A stretch of DNA of 59,482 nucleotides from Bacillota bacterium (GTDB lineage: Bacteria > Bacillota > Clostridia > Peptostreptococcales > Anaerovoracaceae): the NCBI GenBank assembly GCA_017436705.1, contig JAFSCP010000005.1:1-59482 (forward strand). Direction: 5' to 3'. The position numbers and the translations under genes were made by a program. Position 1 is the stretch's first letter; each line of letters starts with the position of its first letter. The notes below the pieces were generated by a model. That model saw nothing but the letters and a program-made list of their open reading frames with translations. It had not been told where the DNA came from and made no database searches. This document shows positions 7,656 through 19,130 of the stretch, piece after piece.

Positions 7656-7709
7656 AAAACGGGAACTTTTTCAGACCCTCTGAGGTCCGGAAAGTTCCCG
7701 ATTTTTTTA
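7656..7709 (+). terminator. bidirectional intrinsic terminator between dtxR-type gene and rsmE
   Basis: The stem CGGGAACTTT (7660-7669) / AAAGTTCCCG (7691-7700) is followed by ATTTTTTT on the plus strand and by TTTTTAATT on the minus strand. It lies between convergent genes. Confidence 0.85.
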
Positions 7710-7716
7710 CCATAAT

Positions 7717-8463
7717 CTACAGTTCCAGTTCGTACATGACCATAGTCAGCGCCACAAGTCCTGCTGTTTCTGTGCGGAGAATTGTTTTTCCAAGCGTTAC
7801 TATTTCTGCGCCGGCATCTTTCAGCGCGTCTATTTCTTTATCGGCAAAACCGCCTTCAGGCCCGATGATGATAGCCACTTTCTTTGGCGCATTCCCACCT
7901 TCCGCCGCCTTACGCAGGCAGTCTTTCATAGAATAGCCGTCTTCGTTTTCATACGGACAGATTACAAGATCATAATCGTCCAGCTGGTTCATCATTTCTT
8001 TAAAAGTACAGTTTTCACGCACCTGCGGTATGATGCCCCGCTTGCACTGTTTTACTGCTTCGTCAGCGATTTTCTGCCAGCGGTCCAGCTTCTTGCCGAA
8101 ATTGCCCTTTTCCACTACCACTGTTCTTTCCATGAAAACCGGCACTATGGAATCCACACCGATTTCAACGGTTTTCTGGATTACCGTTTCCATCTTGGAC
8201 GACTTGGGTACTCCCTGGAACAGTGTGACGCGCACTTCCGGTTCGGAAGCAAATTTCTGCTTGTCCAGTATTTTAAGTGTGGCGCAGTCAGCTGTCAGTT
8301 CTTCAAGCTCTGTTTCGTACTCCCACTCGTCTCCGTCAGAAATATCTATTTTCATGCCCACCTTGCCGCGGAGAACCTTGGTCAGATGATGCAGGTCATT
8401 TTTATTCTCGATGTAAATATGGGAGCCGCTGATTGCAGACGGATCCACAAAGAATTTGCTCAT
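7717..8463 (-). CDS. rsmE: 16S rRNA m3U1498 methyltransferase RsmE
   Basis: RsmE methylates N3 of U1498 in 16S rRNA using S-adenosylmethionine. The 248-residue length is normal for the family. The N-terminal PUA-like part contains HLTKVLR, and the C-terminal SPOUT (trefoil-knot) domain carries the signature IIGPEGGFADKEIDAL and a final LGKTILRTETAGL segment. It lies 18 bases downstream of prmA on the same strand, so the two rRNA/ribosomal-protein methyltransferases form an operon, as in most Firmicutes, where they usually follow dnaJ. Here dnaJ is 34 kb away. Confidence 0.95.
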   Translation of the reverse strand: MSKFFVDPSAISGSHIYIENKNDLHHLTKVLRGKVGMKIDISDGDEWEYETELEELTADCATLKILDKQKFASEPEVRVTLFQGVPKSSKMETVIQKTVEIGVDSIVPVFMERTVVVEKGNFGKKLDRWQKIADEAVKQCKRGIIPQVRENCTFKEMMNQLDDYDLVICPYENEDGYSMKDCLRKAAEGGNAPKKVAIIIGPEGGFADKEIDALKDAGAEIVTLGKTILRTETAGLVALTMVMYELEL

Positions 8464-8481
8464 CAGTTCAGTCCTTTCTTT

Positions 8482-9447
8482 CTACAGTTCAGCAACGATT
8501 GCACACCACATGCCGTCTTCTTTTATCTCAAGAATCTTAAATCCAAGGTCTTTCATGCAGCCAGCAACCACAGGTGCCTTTTCAACCAGAATACCGGAAG
8601 AAATGTACTTTGCGCCAGGAAGCATGTGCTTGGCAACGTCTTTGCTGAGCAGCATAACCAGGTCTGCCATAAGGTTCGCAACCACTACATCAGCCTTGAA
8701 ATCAATGCCCTTTGTGAGGTCGCCAAATTGCGCTCTGGCCACGTTTTCCACTTTGTTGAGCAAGATATTCTCCTGAGCAATTTCGACAGCCACAGGGTCA
8801 ATTTCGACCCCAAGAACCTCTCCTGCTCCCAGCATTGCACCTACAATTGCCAGGATTCCGCTGCCGCAGCCTACATCGAGAACTTTGTCGCCTGGTTTCA
8901 TATAATCTTCCATGAGGCGCACACATAATGATGTGGTTTCGTGAGTACCTGTACCGAAAGCCATGCCCGGGTCAATTTCCAGAACCTTTTCATCTTCCTT
9001 TGCTGTATACTCTTCCCACGTAGGCTTTACAACGATTGATCTGCTGATCTTTGAAGGCTTGAAATATTCTTTCCATTTATCCTTCCATTCGCTGTCGTCA
9101 TCTGTTCTAATTTCAACGCTCAGAGGCCCCAGATCAATACCTTCGCCGAAAACTCCTGCTGCCGCCGCACTTTTCAGCCCGTCAACAGCACTGCGGGCAT
9201 TTTCAGCCTTTGCGCGTCCCTCTTCATCATCCTCCAGATACACAGTTACCTTAGGTTCCTGATTCTTAAGTTCAAGGACGCTGTCATCAATATAGTCCCA
9301 CTCATAATCATTTTCCTTGTTGAGAAGGTCGTCGATGTCGGCCGGGTCTTCAATCACCACGTCAGTGATTCCCACTTCCATGAGGGCAGAAACCACCGGC
9401 TCAATTCCTTCTCTGTTTACGTTTATATCAATCTGTATGTACTCCAT
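8482..9447 (-). CDS. prmA: ribosomal protein L11 methyltransferase PrmA
   Basis: PrmA trimethylates lysines and the N terminus of L11. The product has 321 residues from the ATG at 9447, 8 bases after a GGAGG; an upstream TTG two codons earlier is not favoured. An N-terminal substrate-binding domain (about 1-90) is followed by the SAM-binding fold: DPGMAFGTGTHETT, KVLDVGCGSGILAIVGAMLG and the catalytic-region motif DVVVANLMADL. It is followed by rsmE in an operon. A promoter with TATAAT lies at 9486-9514. Confidence 0.95.
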   Translation of the reverse strand: MEYIQIDINVNREGIEPVVSALMEVGITDVVIEDPADIDDLLNKENDYEWDYIDDSVLELKNQEPKVTVYLEDDEEGRAKAENARSAVDGLKSAAAAGVFGEGIDLGPLSVEIRTDDDSEWKDKWKEYFKPSKISRSIVVKPTWEEYTAKEDEKVLEIDPGMAFGTGTHETTSLCVRLMEDYMKPGDKVLDVGCGSGILAIVGAMLGAGEVLGVEIDPVAVEIAQENILLNKVENVARAQFGDLTKGIDFKADVVVANLMADLVMLLSKDVAKHMLPGAKYISSGILVEKAPVVAGCMKDLGFKILEIKEDGMWCAIVAEL

Positions 9448-9485
9448 CAGCAAGTCCTCCGTTCTTTTTTCGTATAGATATAGTT

Positions 9486-9514
9486 ATTATACACCATTTA
9501 CAGCCCTTTGTGGA
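9486..9514 (-). promoter_or_regulatory. sigma-A promoter of prmA-rsmE
   Basis: On the minus strand TCCACA (9509-9514), a 17-base spacer and a perfect TATAAT (9486-9491) lie about 40 bases upstream of the prmA start. Confidence 0.65.
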
Positions 9515-9546
9515 AAATTTTTGTGGCAGTTTCCTGCGTTCCCATG

Positions 9547-9565
9547 GTATACTGTTACTGTATAG
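9547..9565 (+). promoter_or_regulatory. MerR-type operator dyad upstream of the merR-like gene
   Basis: GTATACTGTTACTGTATAG is a dyad. Its reverse complement matches 16 of 19 positions of the dyad at 41681-41699 in the promoter of the GPH transporter. Read on the plus strand it is followed, 19 bases after a poor -35 position, by TGTAAT, a plausible -10. It may be the autoregulatory site of the gene at 9823. Confidence 0.6.
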
Positions 9566-9572
9566 TTTGTAA

Positions 9573-9793
9573 TTATAGTTCAGACAAGCGGTTTTGCAGC
9601 AGCAATGAACGTTTTCCGCAGGAGCAGCTTGAAATGACAAGCGATTTTGCGAATATGAGTGGCTTGGAATTAAACACTGTCTGAGCCGCAGGCGAGTTTG
9701 TTTAATTTCCCGCGAATAAAGCAAAGAGCTTAGTTATTTCCTGCGACGAGGACTTAGTGAATGCTGCTGCAAAACCGCTTGTCTGAACCATAA
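9573..9793. repeat. 221-bp inverted-repeat element, MITE-like or structured RNA
   Basis: The ends are inverted repeats: 9578-9604 and 9762-9788 are perfect over 27 bp, and they extend outward to about 31 bp with one mismatch (A9577/C9789, which would be a wobble pair on the minus strand). Inside lies another dyad, GGAATTAAACA (9666-9676) with TGTTTAATTTCC (9699-9710). There is no convincing ORF. It separates the MerR operator at 9547 from the MerR gene at 9823. No second copy is in this window. Confidence 0.7.
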
Positions 9794-9822
9794 AATACAA
9801 ATATTACAGCAAGGAGGCACCC

Positions 9823-10650
9823 ATGAAAAAGAATAAAGAATACTTTACCACCGGTGAATTCGCCCGCATTTTCGGCGTAAAGAAGCAGACACTCTTTCAC
9901 TACGACCAGTGCGGCATTTTCCGCCCCGATGTGACCGGTGAAAACGGCTACCGCTACTATTCATTTGCCCAGCTTGAAACCTTCGCAGTAATTTCAATGC
10001 TCCGCGAACTGGATGTCAGCATAGCAGAAATCAAAGAACACATGGACCGGCGTTCTCCTGAAAGTCTCATATCCCTGCTTCAGTCCAAACGCCAGCAGGT
10101 CGACAGCAAAATCGCCTATTTACAATGGTCAAAAAAATATATAGAAACAAAAATACGGACTACCCAGGAAGGGCTCAGCGCCCCAATCGGCGAAATCATA
10201 TTTGAAAATGCTCCTGACGAATTCATGGTCACTACCGACTACAAAGGTGCCGATGATGAAAAGCAGATTATGGAGGCAGTAGGCGACCACTTCGCTTTCT
10301 GCCACAATCTGGGGCTTTACAGTGCCTATCCTATAGGCGCCATGATACCAGCTTCTTCAGTTACCAAGACCGGTTACAAATACGATAAATTCTACACCGT
10401 GGTTCACCCCGACGAGCTTCGTCAGGCAGGCATCACCGATGCGGCCTTTGACCGCGGAGGCAACTATATCGCCATCTACGACAATCAAGGCTACACCAAC
10501 ATCCATGCCAACTGTCTGAAGCTGCTGGAATACGCCCGGGCTCACGGTCTTACTGCAGGAGATCATTTCTACGAGGATGTGATTCTCGATGACCTTGCTA
10601 CAGACGGGTATTATAACTACCTGGTAAAATTATCAGTGAGAGTAGAGTAG
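9823..10650 (+). CDS. MerR-family activator with GyrI-like effector domain (BmrR type)
   Basis: The 275-residue protein starts at ATG 9823 after AAGGAGG. Residues 6-75 are the MerR winged helix (FTTGEFARIFGVKKQTLFHYD, then GYRYYSFAQLETFAVI). A coiled-coil dimerisation helix follows at about 85-125. The C-terminal 140 residues resemble the GyrI/AraC-effector fold used by BmrR to bind hydrophobic or cationic compounds. A MerR-type dyad lies 258 bases upstream, with the inverted-repeat element in between, and a closely related dyad sits in the 19-bp spacer of the GPH transporter promoter at 41677-41707. That transporter is therefore its likely target. The ligand is unknown. Confidence 0.88.
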   Translation: MKKNKEYFTTGEFARIFGVKKQTLFHYDQCGIFRPDVTGENGYRYYSFAQLETFAVISMLRELDVSIAEIKEHMDRRSPESLISLLQSKRQQVDSKIAYLQWSKKYIETKIRTTQEGLSAPIGEIIFENAPDEFMVTTDYKGADDEKQIMEAVGDHFAFCHNLGLYSAYPIGAMIPASSVTKTGYKYDKFYTVVHPDELRQAGITDAAFDRGGNYIAIYDNQGYTNIHANCLKLLEYARAHGLTAGDHFYEDVILDDLATDGYYNYLVKLSVRVE

Positions 10651-10656
10651 TCAGTC

Positions 10657-10697
10657 AAAAAAATGCCCTCCGGCACTCAGCCGGAAGGCATTTTTTA
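10657..10697 (+). terminator. bidirectional terminator between merR-like gene and glpK
   Basis: AAATGCC and TCCGGC pair with GCCGGA and GGCATTT around a short loop (about 10661-10692), flanked by A runs on one side and T runs on the other. Confidence 0.88.
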
Positions 10698-10721
10698 CTT
10701 TATCATTGTATTTTACTGTTA

Positions 10722-13383
<2,662 letters not shown>

Positions 13384-13402
13384 TTTATATTCCTCCGGTA
13401 GT

Positions 13403-15211
13403 CTATTTGTTTTCGTCATACTTCAGTACCGCTGTGAAAGCTTCCTGCGGAACTTCTACAGTACCGAACTGACGCATTCTCTTCTTACCTTCCTTCTGTT
13501 TTTCAAGAAGTTTTTTCTTACGGGAAATGTCGCCGCCGTAGCACTTGGCAATTACGTCCTTACGGAAAGCCTTTACGGTTTCACGGGCGATTACCTTCTG
13601 TCCGATGGCTGCCTGGATAGGCACTTCGAACTGATGCATAGGGATGATTTCCTTCAGTTTTTCGCATACGAAACGTCCTCTTGCATAAGCTTTGGACTCG
13701 TGAACGATCATTGAGAAAGCGTCCACAAGGTCACGGTTAAGAAGTACGTCCATCTTCACAACCTGTGATTTTTCGTAACGGTCAAATTCGTAGTCGAGGG
13801 AACCGTAACCTCTTGTCTTGGACTTGAGGGCGTCAAAGAAGTCGTAAATTACTTCATTGAGCGGCATTTCGTAGTGAAGCTGAACTCTTGTCGGAGTGAT
13901 GTACTCCATGTGAATCAGCTTACCGCGGCGTTCCTGACAAAGTTCCATAATGCTTCCTACATACTCGTTCGGAATCATAACATCGGCCTTTACCATAGGT
14001 TCTTCGATATGGTCGATTTCCTGTGGTGCAGGAAGATTTGACGGGTTGGAAATCATTTCAACTTCGCCGTCAGTTCTTACAACTTTATATACTACGCTCG
14101 GTGATGTTGTGATTACACCAAGGTCGAATTCTCTTTCAAGTCTTTCAACGATGATTTCCATGTGGAGAAGTCCCAGGAAACCGCATCTGAAACCGAAGCC
14201 CAGGGCCTGGGAAGTTTCAGGTTCAAAGTGGAAAGCAGCATCGTTTACCTGAAGTTTTTCAAGAGCGTCTTTTACGTTTTCGTACTTTTCACCTTCTGCA
14301 GGGTAGATACCGCAGTATACCATGGACTGAGCTTTTTTGTAGCCAGGCATTGGTTCTGCTGCAGGGTCCTTGTCCAGAGTGATTGTGTCACCTACGCGGG
14401 CATCGGAAACCTGCTTGATACTTCCGCAGATATATCCTACTTCACCGGCTCTTAAAATGTCAGTAGGTACAGGGTTCGGTGCGCATACGCCTACTTCAGT
14501 AACTTCATACTTCTTACCTGTGTTCATAAGGCGGATAATGTCGCCCTTCTTGACCTGACCGTCAAAGACTCTTGTATAAATGATAACACCCTTGTAGTTG
14601 TCGTACTTGGAGTCAAAAATCAGTGCCTTAAGCTTGCCGTCAGGGTTTCCTGTAGGTGCCGGTATTGCCTTTGCGATTTCTTCAAGAAGTTCTTCGATAC
14701 CGATACCTTCCTTTGCGGAAATCAGCGGTGCTTCGCTGGCATCAAGGCCGATAACTTCTTCTATTTCTTCCTTGATTTCGTCAGGGCGCGCTGAAGCCAG
14801 GTCGATTTTGTTAAGAACCGGAAGGATTTCCAGGTCTTCATCGAGAGCCAGATAAACATTGGCAAGTGTCTGTGCTTCAACCCCCTGGGTTGCGTCTACA
14901 ACAAGCACTGCCCCTTCGCACGCAGCCAGGCTTCGTGATACTTCGTAGTTAAAGTCCACATGTCCCGGCGTGTCGATAAGGTTGTAGATATATTCATTAC
15001 CATCTGCACTTTTATGAACCAGTCTGGTAGTCTGAAGCTTGATTGTGATGCCTCTTTCTCTTTCCAGGTCCATGTTGTCAAGAAACTGGGCCTTCATGTC
15101 ACGCTGGGCAACAAGACCGGTCTTTTCGATAAGTCTGTCCGCCAGTGTGGATTTACCGTGGTCAATGTGCGCGATAATGCTGAAATTTCTTATATATTTC
15201 TGATAGTCCAT
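13403..15211 (-). CDS. lepA: elongation factor 4 (LepA), ribosomal back-translocase GTPase
   Basis: The 602 residues contain all domains. G1 is [14 protein letters not shown] near residue 14, G2/G3 are GITIKLQ and DTPGHVDF, and G4 is NKIDLASA. The EF4-specific C-terminal domain is present, with [10 protein letters not shown] and a basic tail [17 protein letters not shown]. LepA acts on the ribosome during stalled or early elongation. A strong sigma-A promoter lies at 15261-15289, and the gene leads a lepA-hemW-glpK operon. Confidence 0.97.
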   Translation of the reverse strand: MDYQKYIRNFSIIAHIDHGKSTLADRLIEKTGLVAQRDMKAQFLDNMDLERERGITIKLQTTRLVHKSADGNEYIYNLIDTPGHVDFNYEVSRSLAACEGAVLVVDATQGVEAQTLANVYLALDEDLEILPVLNKIDLASARPDEIKEEIEEVIGLDASEAPLISAKEGIGIEELLEEIAKAIPAPTGNPDGKLKALIFDSKYDNYKGVIIYTRVFDGQVKKGDIIRLMNTGKKYEVTEVGVCAPNPVPTDILRAGEVGYICGSIKQVSDARVGDTITLDKDPAAEPMPGYKKAQSMVYCGIYPAEGEKYENVKDALEKLQVNDAAFHFEPETSQALGFGFRCGFLGLLHMEIIVERLEREFDLGVITTSPSVVYKVVRTDGEVEMISNPSNLPAPQEIDHIEEPMVKADVMIPNEYVGSIMELCQERRGKLIHMEYITPTRVQLHYEMPLNEVIYDFFDALKSKTRGYGSLDYEFDRYEKSQVVKMDVLLNRDLVDAFSMIVHESKAYARGRFVCEKLKEIIPMHQFEVPIQAAIGQKVIARETVKAFRKDVIAKCYGGDISRKKKLLEKQKEGKKRMRQFGTVEVPQEAFTAVLKYDENK

Positions 15212-15260
15212 ATTGTCCTCACATCTGTTTTAGAATTGGGGTTATACAAACCCAATATAT

Positions 15261-15289
15261 ATTTTAAAGCATAATGTGTGGAATTTCAA
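15261..15289 (-). promoter_or_regulatory. sigma-A promoter of lepA
   Basis: On the minus strand TTGAAA (15284-15289), exactly 17 bases, then TAAAAT (15261-15266). The leader to the start at 15211 is about 43 bases. Confidence 0.8.
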
Positions 15290-15296
15290 TACATTT

Positions 15297-15455
15297 TTAG
15301 TTTTCTGATACCATAGTTACGGCGCTTACTGCTGCCGCTTCCAGCCTGCCTTCCCGGTTATACATTCCCGAGCAGCGCCTGTCCACTTCAAGGAAAGCCA
15401 GGGCTGCCAGGAAAAAAATAGTCATTATGATAATGCAGTCTCTGAAGTTTTTCAT
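15297..15455 (-). CDS. 52-residue putative membrane-anchored small protein
   Basis: A short reading frame starts at ATG 15455, 12 bases after the stop of the lipoprotein gene (15467), and ends at 15297 just before the lepA promoter. Residues 8-22 are strongly hydrophobic (IIIMTIFFLAALAFL) and the remainder is soluble, with a VDRRCSGMYNREGRLE segment and an alanine-rich stretch. Only a weak AGGCGG precedes the start. I do not recognise it. The position, directly downstream of a lipoprotein gene on the same strand, suggests translational coupling. It may also be a chance frame. Confidence 0.45.
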   Translation of the reverse strand: MKNFRDCIIIMTIFFLAALAFLEVDRRCSGMYNREGRLEAAAVSAVTMVSEN

Positions 15456-15466
15456 AGCCGCGCCGC

Positions 15467-16438
15467 CTACATATCAGGGTTTTTAAGTTCCTCGATATCA
15501 TCCCAGCCTGCTGCTTTGATTGCATTGGCAGTTTTATCATAGAAGTCACCGGTTCCCATGAGGCAGAGAGCCATGTTGCCCTTTTCAGCCACAAGACCAT
15601 TGCTTGCAGACACGCACACCCACTTGTTCCATTCCATATTCTTCGCAAAGTCGTCACAGACATCATCAGTATCGTCATCATCTTCCACGGTAACAATCAC
15701 AAAGGAATATGCGGTGGAAAGCATCATCGGTGCGCAGCTTGTACCGCTGGTAATACCTTCTGCCGAAGAAAGACCAGCCGCCTGGGCAAAGTTTTCATCC
15801 ACAGGTATATCGGTGATTGTCAGAGTATCAACCGCTTCAATTTCAGACTTGCTGAGAATTCTGTGCATTTCTGCCAGAACTTCGCTGTTTACAGTTCCCA
15901 CAACTTCCGGCTGCGGTACATAGACCGGCACATCTTTTGTGAGATCTTTAAAATATTCTTCCAGTGCATCGTAACCTTCTCTGAACTTTTCAGGAACCTC
16001 TCCTGTAAAATCTGCAGAAGCGGTGCTGCCATCCTCATATTCCACATAGAGCGATGCGTAAGCTTCGCCTTCTGTCTGCTGGCTCTGCCCGTCAAAATCC
16101 AGAAGCCCTGATTTCTGAAGCTTTTCTGTGATTCCGTGGAGAACTTCTGGTTCAAAGGTTGCAACCTTCTTTTCACCACCCACATATTCCACGTGTCCCT
16201 GACCGTTTTCATCCAGATTTGCAGTAAGTGATACAGGCTCTCCTGCTTTTTTCACTGTGGAAACAATCATATATGTCACAGGATTCTCTACTGTGACCGC
16301 CTCAATGTGATCGGGCAGCGGATATACTTCACTTCCCTGATTATCTTCAGGCAGCAGTTCCTCATCAGTCCTGTTTCCGCAGGCTGTGCAGCCGATAACA
16401 ACCACAAAACATAATAATATGGCAATCAATCTCTTCAT
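15467..16438 (-). CDS. lipoprotein of unknown function
   Basis: The gene encodes 323 residues from the ATG at 16438, which has an AAGGAG site; the reading frame extends 28 codons further upstream without one. The N terminus MKRLIAILLCFVVVIGCTAC is a lipoprotein signal peptide with the lipidated cysteine at residue 20. The mature part is acidic. It has two halves: a beta-rich domain (about 45-165, containing GHVEYVGGEKKVATFEPEVL) and a C-terminal domain (about 190-310, with a cluster of acidic residues EDDDDTDD that could bind a cation). It should sit on the outer face of the cytoplasmic membrane. I do not recognise the family. Confidence 0.8.
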   Translation of the reverse strand: MKRLIAILLCFVVVIGCTACGNRTDEELLPEDNQGSEVYPLPDHIEAVTVENPVTYMIVSTVKKAGEPVSLTANLDENGQGHVEYVGGEKKVATFEPEVLHGITEKLQKSGLLDFDGQSQQTEGEAYASLYVEYEDGSTASADFTGEVPEKFREGYDALEEYFKDLTKDVPVYVPQPEVVGTVNSEVLAEMHRILSKSEIEAVDTLTITDIPVDENFAQAAGLSSAEGITSGTSCAPMMLSTAYSFVIVTVEDDDDTDDVCDDFAKNMEWNKWVCVSASNGLVAEKGNMALCLMGTGDFYDKTANAIKAAGWDDIEELKNPDM

Positions 16439-16497
16439 ATCAATTTCTCCTTTGTCTTTTTTTAATATTCTGTGCATAGTTTCCGCTTTTATTCCCA

Positions 16498-16535
16498 AAC
16501 AAAAATCCGGTACAGACTTCATTCATGTACCGGAT
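16498..16535 (-). terminator. intrinsic terminator after the 141-residue protein gene
   Basis: A perfect 10-bp stem ATCCGGTACA (16505-16514) / TGTACCGGAT (16526-16535) is followed on the minus strand by TTTTTGTTTG. Confidence 0.85.
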
Positions 16536-16555
16536 TCATATTTTTTTAATTCAGC

Positions 16556-16981
16556 CTAAAACGGACATTCTTCCCATACCAGCGGAAGCAGGTAGTACGC
16601 GGCTAATCCCAGACATACCAACGTCAGGACTATGTAAAAGTTCCGCTTGTTAAAAATCTTCTTCCAAGGTATTTTGTGGGCAACCCAGGCAGAAAAAGCT
16701 GCACATAAACTGTAAAATGCCAGTTTTATGCGGGTGAAGAGTCCCATCTTTTTTCCTTTTTCTTCTTCAGCAGATTCCTCCACTATGGCCTCGTCCACTT
16801 CATCAATGGTCATCACCACAGGAGCCGGGGCAGAAAACAGTTCCTCTGCCATTTTCACATCATCGGGCGGCGGCGCCGTCATGGAAGCCACAGCAAAAGC
16901 AGCCGCTGCAACCAGTGCAGCAGCACCTTTCATCAGCCTGCCGGTGTTTTTAGTAAATTGTCCTGCGTCGAATTTTGCCAT
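16556..16981 (-). CDS. 141-residue membrane protein of unknown function
   Basis: The protein has two or three hydrophobic segments: a weak alanine-rich one at about 19-35, one near 88-101 and a strong one near 114-131. An acidic linker (about residues 60-75, DEVDEAIVEESAEEEKG) precedes a basic stretch (KKMGLFTRIK). No conserved motif is visible. The start ATG at 16981 has only a weak ribosome binding site. The gene is 38 bases downstream of the racemase-like gene and ends at a strong terminator, so it is probably the last gene of that unit. Function unknown. Confidence 0.65.
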   Translation of the reverse strand: MAKFDAGQFTKNTGRLMKGAAALVAAAAFAVASMTAPPPDDVKMAEELFSAPAPVVMTIDEVDEAIVEESAEEEKGKKMGLFTRIKLAFYSLCAAFSAWVAHKIPWKKIFNKRNFYIVLTLVCLGLAAYYLLPLVWEECPF

Positions 16982-17019
16982 AATGTGTCCGTTTCTATAA
17001 TTGTTTTCAGCGCGTCTGA

Positions 17020-18114
17020 TTATTCACCTTCTACGAAAACTTTCTTTACAGTAGGGCTCATTGTAACATACATCATCTGTGCGTATCTTACAGTGAAAGT
17101 TACGATATCGCCTACCTTGTATTCTTTTTCTGCATCCTGAACGTCCAGGATTGTATGGTCGCTGGAAGCACCGATTACTTCAACGCCAGGTTCGTCAATG
17201 ATAAGAGTTGACGGATCGCCGTAGTCAAGGCGGCCCAGTGCAATGATTGCTCTCTTACGGATACCTCTGTCCACATATGCAGGAGTGCCGCCCAGGAAGT
17301 AAACTCCCAGTTCGCCCACAGGATATGTAGGTTTGTCCTTGATTTCGATGATTTCGGCCTTAATTTTGAATGGGTGGAACTTGGTGTTTGGCATGTCATA
17401 TCCGCGGAGGAAATGCATTGCATAAGCGTTGATCATTTCACCACCCACTCTCAGATGATTGATTCCTTCAGGCATATTCTTTTCAAGGATTCTTGCAATA
17501 CTTCCGCTTGCACCGCCGGAAACGATTTCAAGAGGATGGCCCACTGCAGCTTCAACTTCCTTTGCCAGATCTGAAAGTTCTGTGAGCTTGGCTACTGTAG
17601 GCTGCACGCTGCCGTAACATCCAAGATTAGTTCCGATACCTGCAAATTCAATATTCTTAAGTTCTTTTTCGATATATAAAATATCACGGATCATTTCCTG
17701 CTTGTCCCAGTAACCTTCACGGAGGTCGCCTGTGTCAGCCATGATTACTACCTTGTGAATCTTGCCCTGCTTTTCAGCTTCTTTGTTAAGAGCTTCAATA
17801 ACAGTCATTTCAGTGTTAAGGCTGTAGTCTGTATATGTGATTACCTGCTCAATTTCGCTGAGCATAGGCATTCTGATGAGCATCATAGGCTTCTTGCATC
17901 CCATCTTTACTGCTGCTTCCAGATGCTCGATACGTGATGATGCCATGGACATAACCGGGCTTTCATCGATTACTTTCATTACTTCAGGCATGCCGTTTAC
18001 ACCTTTGATAACGCCTGTAAGCTTAACGCCCTGCTCCGCACACATTTCACAAAGATTCTTAGCATTGTGTCTGATTTTTTCTAAGTTTATTTCCACTCTT
18101 GGATATCCTGCCAT
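17020..18114 (-). CDS. orr: PLP-dependent alanine/ornithine racemase-family enzyme
   Basis: The start ATG at 18114 (MAGYPRVEINLEKI) follows GAAAGGAAAG; the reading frame runs 42 codons further upstream but that part is hydrophobic noise with a hairpin. The 364-residue protein has the alanine-racemase N-terminal barrel, with the PLP lysine in VKLTGVIKGVNG. It ends with a shortened beta domain (VGDIVTFTVRYAQMMYVTMSP), as in the COG3457 group that includes ornithine racemase (Orr) of Clostridium sticklandii. Orr feeds D-ornithine into Stickland-type ornithine degradation. No ora or ord genes are nearby, so the substrate is not settled; a broad amino-acid racemase is possible. Confidence 0.8.
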   Translation of the reverse strand: MAGYPRVEINLEKIRHNAKNLCEMCAEQGVKLTGVIKGVNGMPEVMKVIDESPVMSMASSRIEHLEAAVKMGCKKPMMLIRMPMLSEIEQVITYTDYSLNTEMTVIEALNKEAEKQGKIHKVVIMADTGDLREGYWDKQEMIRDILYIEKELKNIEFAGIGTNLGCYGSVQPTVAKLTELSDLAKEVEAAVGHPLEIVSGGASGSIARILEKNMPEGINHLRVGGEMINAYAMHFLRGYDMPNTKFHPFKIKAEIIEIKDKPTYPVGELGVYFLGGTPAYVDRGIRKRAIIALGRLDYGDPSTLIIDEPGVEVIGASSDHTILDVQDAEKEYKVGDIVTFTVRYAQMMYVTMSPTVKKVFVEGE

Positions 18115-18133
18115 GATGTCTTTCCTTTCTTTA

Positions 18134-18173
18134 CCGTCACTGCCCTCCTTCAGAGGGCTGTTTTTCTTTATTA
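18134..18173 (+). other. terminator-like hairpin in the leader of the racemase-like gene
   Basis: GCCCTC and GAGGGC pair around a five-base loop at about 18150-18166 and are followed on the plus strand by TGTTTTTCTTT. It therefore points against the genes here. On the minus strand it is only a leader hairpin. Confidence 0.4.
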
Positions 18174-18243
18174 TAAGCCAAAACTTACATATATTCCAGT
18201 AAAAAAGCAAAAAAACAAAAAGAACGCTTAAAGTAAGCATTCT

Positions 18244-19104
18244 TCAGTATCCTGCCTTGAGGGTCTCTGCCAGGATTTCACCAAAAATTTCCGCTGTGTT
18301 CCTTGCCTCCGTTATATCGTTCCTGTTATAACCGATTTCAAGGAGCATGTATCGGGAAGAAAGGTTCTGATTATACCTGTATCCCCGCTCCAGAACTTTG
18401 CCCGTAAAGCCTGCAAAATTCTCTGCCGCCGTATTGTTCATGGCGTTTATAAATTTAAGATTATCTCCATAGGTTTCCACCTCGGTACTGATTACATAGG
18501 AATATTTTGCACAGGTCTTTCCTGCAACTGACACTGTTGCTGCAGGAGCATCAGATGCGATGGCATCACGGTGCAGGTCTATTACGCATATTATCGACGG
18601 GTATTTTTCCAGGAGTTCTGCCGTTGTATCGTAAGACCTGCTGTAGGACTGGTTATATGACGGGCTGTCGTGAAGTGTCTGGTCGTGGACCGATGCAATG
18701 CCGTTTGCCTCAAGAGTCTTCGCAAGGACATTTCCCACATCCCGGACGCTGTTTTCCTGAGCCTTGGTATGGTAATTGCCGTCTGAAGCCGGAAGGTATG
18801 ATTCGGTTGCATGAGTGTGAACTATGAGAACTGCCGGCTCATCACCGAAGACCACAGGCTCCGGTTTTTCCTCATAATCACTTGTGACCACCTGCAAAGG
18901 CTCCACATCTCTTTTTACCGTTTCCACCTCAGGAGATGTTTCCGCTTCCATTTCCAGAGAAAGTCCAGGATAGGCAGCCGAAATACACATAACCCCGAAA
19001 TCAGCCGCACTCACATGAACCTCTTCCAGTTCTCCATTATCATAAAAAAATATTGTGCTCAGCACATAAATCCCCAGAAACAAAGTTACAAAACCCTTTT
19101 TCAC
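18244..19104 (-). CDS. spoIIP: stage II sporulation protein P (SpoIIP)
   Basis: SpoIIP is the membrane-anchored amidase and endopeptidase that, with SpoIID and SpoIIM, thins septal peptidoglycan to drive forespore engulfment. The 286-residue protein has an N-terminal membrane anchor (about 4-20), an acidic linker, then the catalytic domain. That domain contains HTHATES (96-102, zinc ligands), IDLHRDA (175-181) and LLEIGYNRND near the C terminus. It lies 26 bases downstream of gpr, the conserved arrangement in spore formers, and implies the organism makes endospores. Confidence 0.95.
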   Translation of the reverse strand: MKKGFVTLFLGIYVLSTIFFYDNGELEEVHVSAADFGVMCISAAYPGLSLEMEAETSPEVETVKRDVEPLQVVTSDYEEKPEPVVFGDEPAVLIVHTHATESYLPASDGNYHTKAQENSVRDVGNVLAKTLEANGIASVHDQTLHDSPSYNQSYSRSYDTTAELLEKYPSIICVIDLHRDAIASDAPAATVSVAGKTCAKYSYVISTEVETYGDNLKFINAMNNTAAENFAGFTGKVLERGYRYNQNLSSRYMLLEIGYNRNDITEARNTAEIFGEILAETLKAGY

Positions 19105-19130
19105 ATACCCCTCCGCCGAAATATTCTCTG

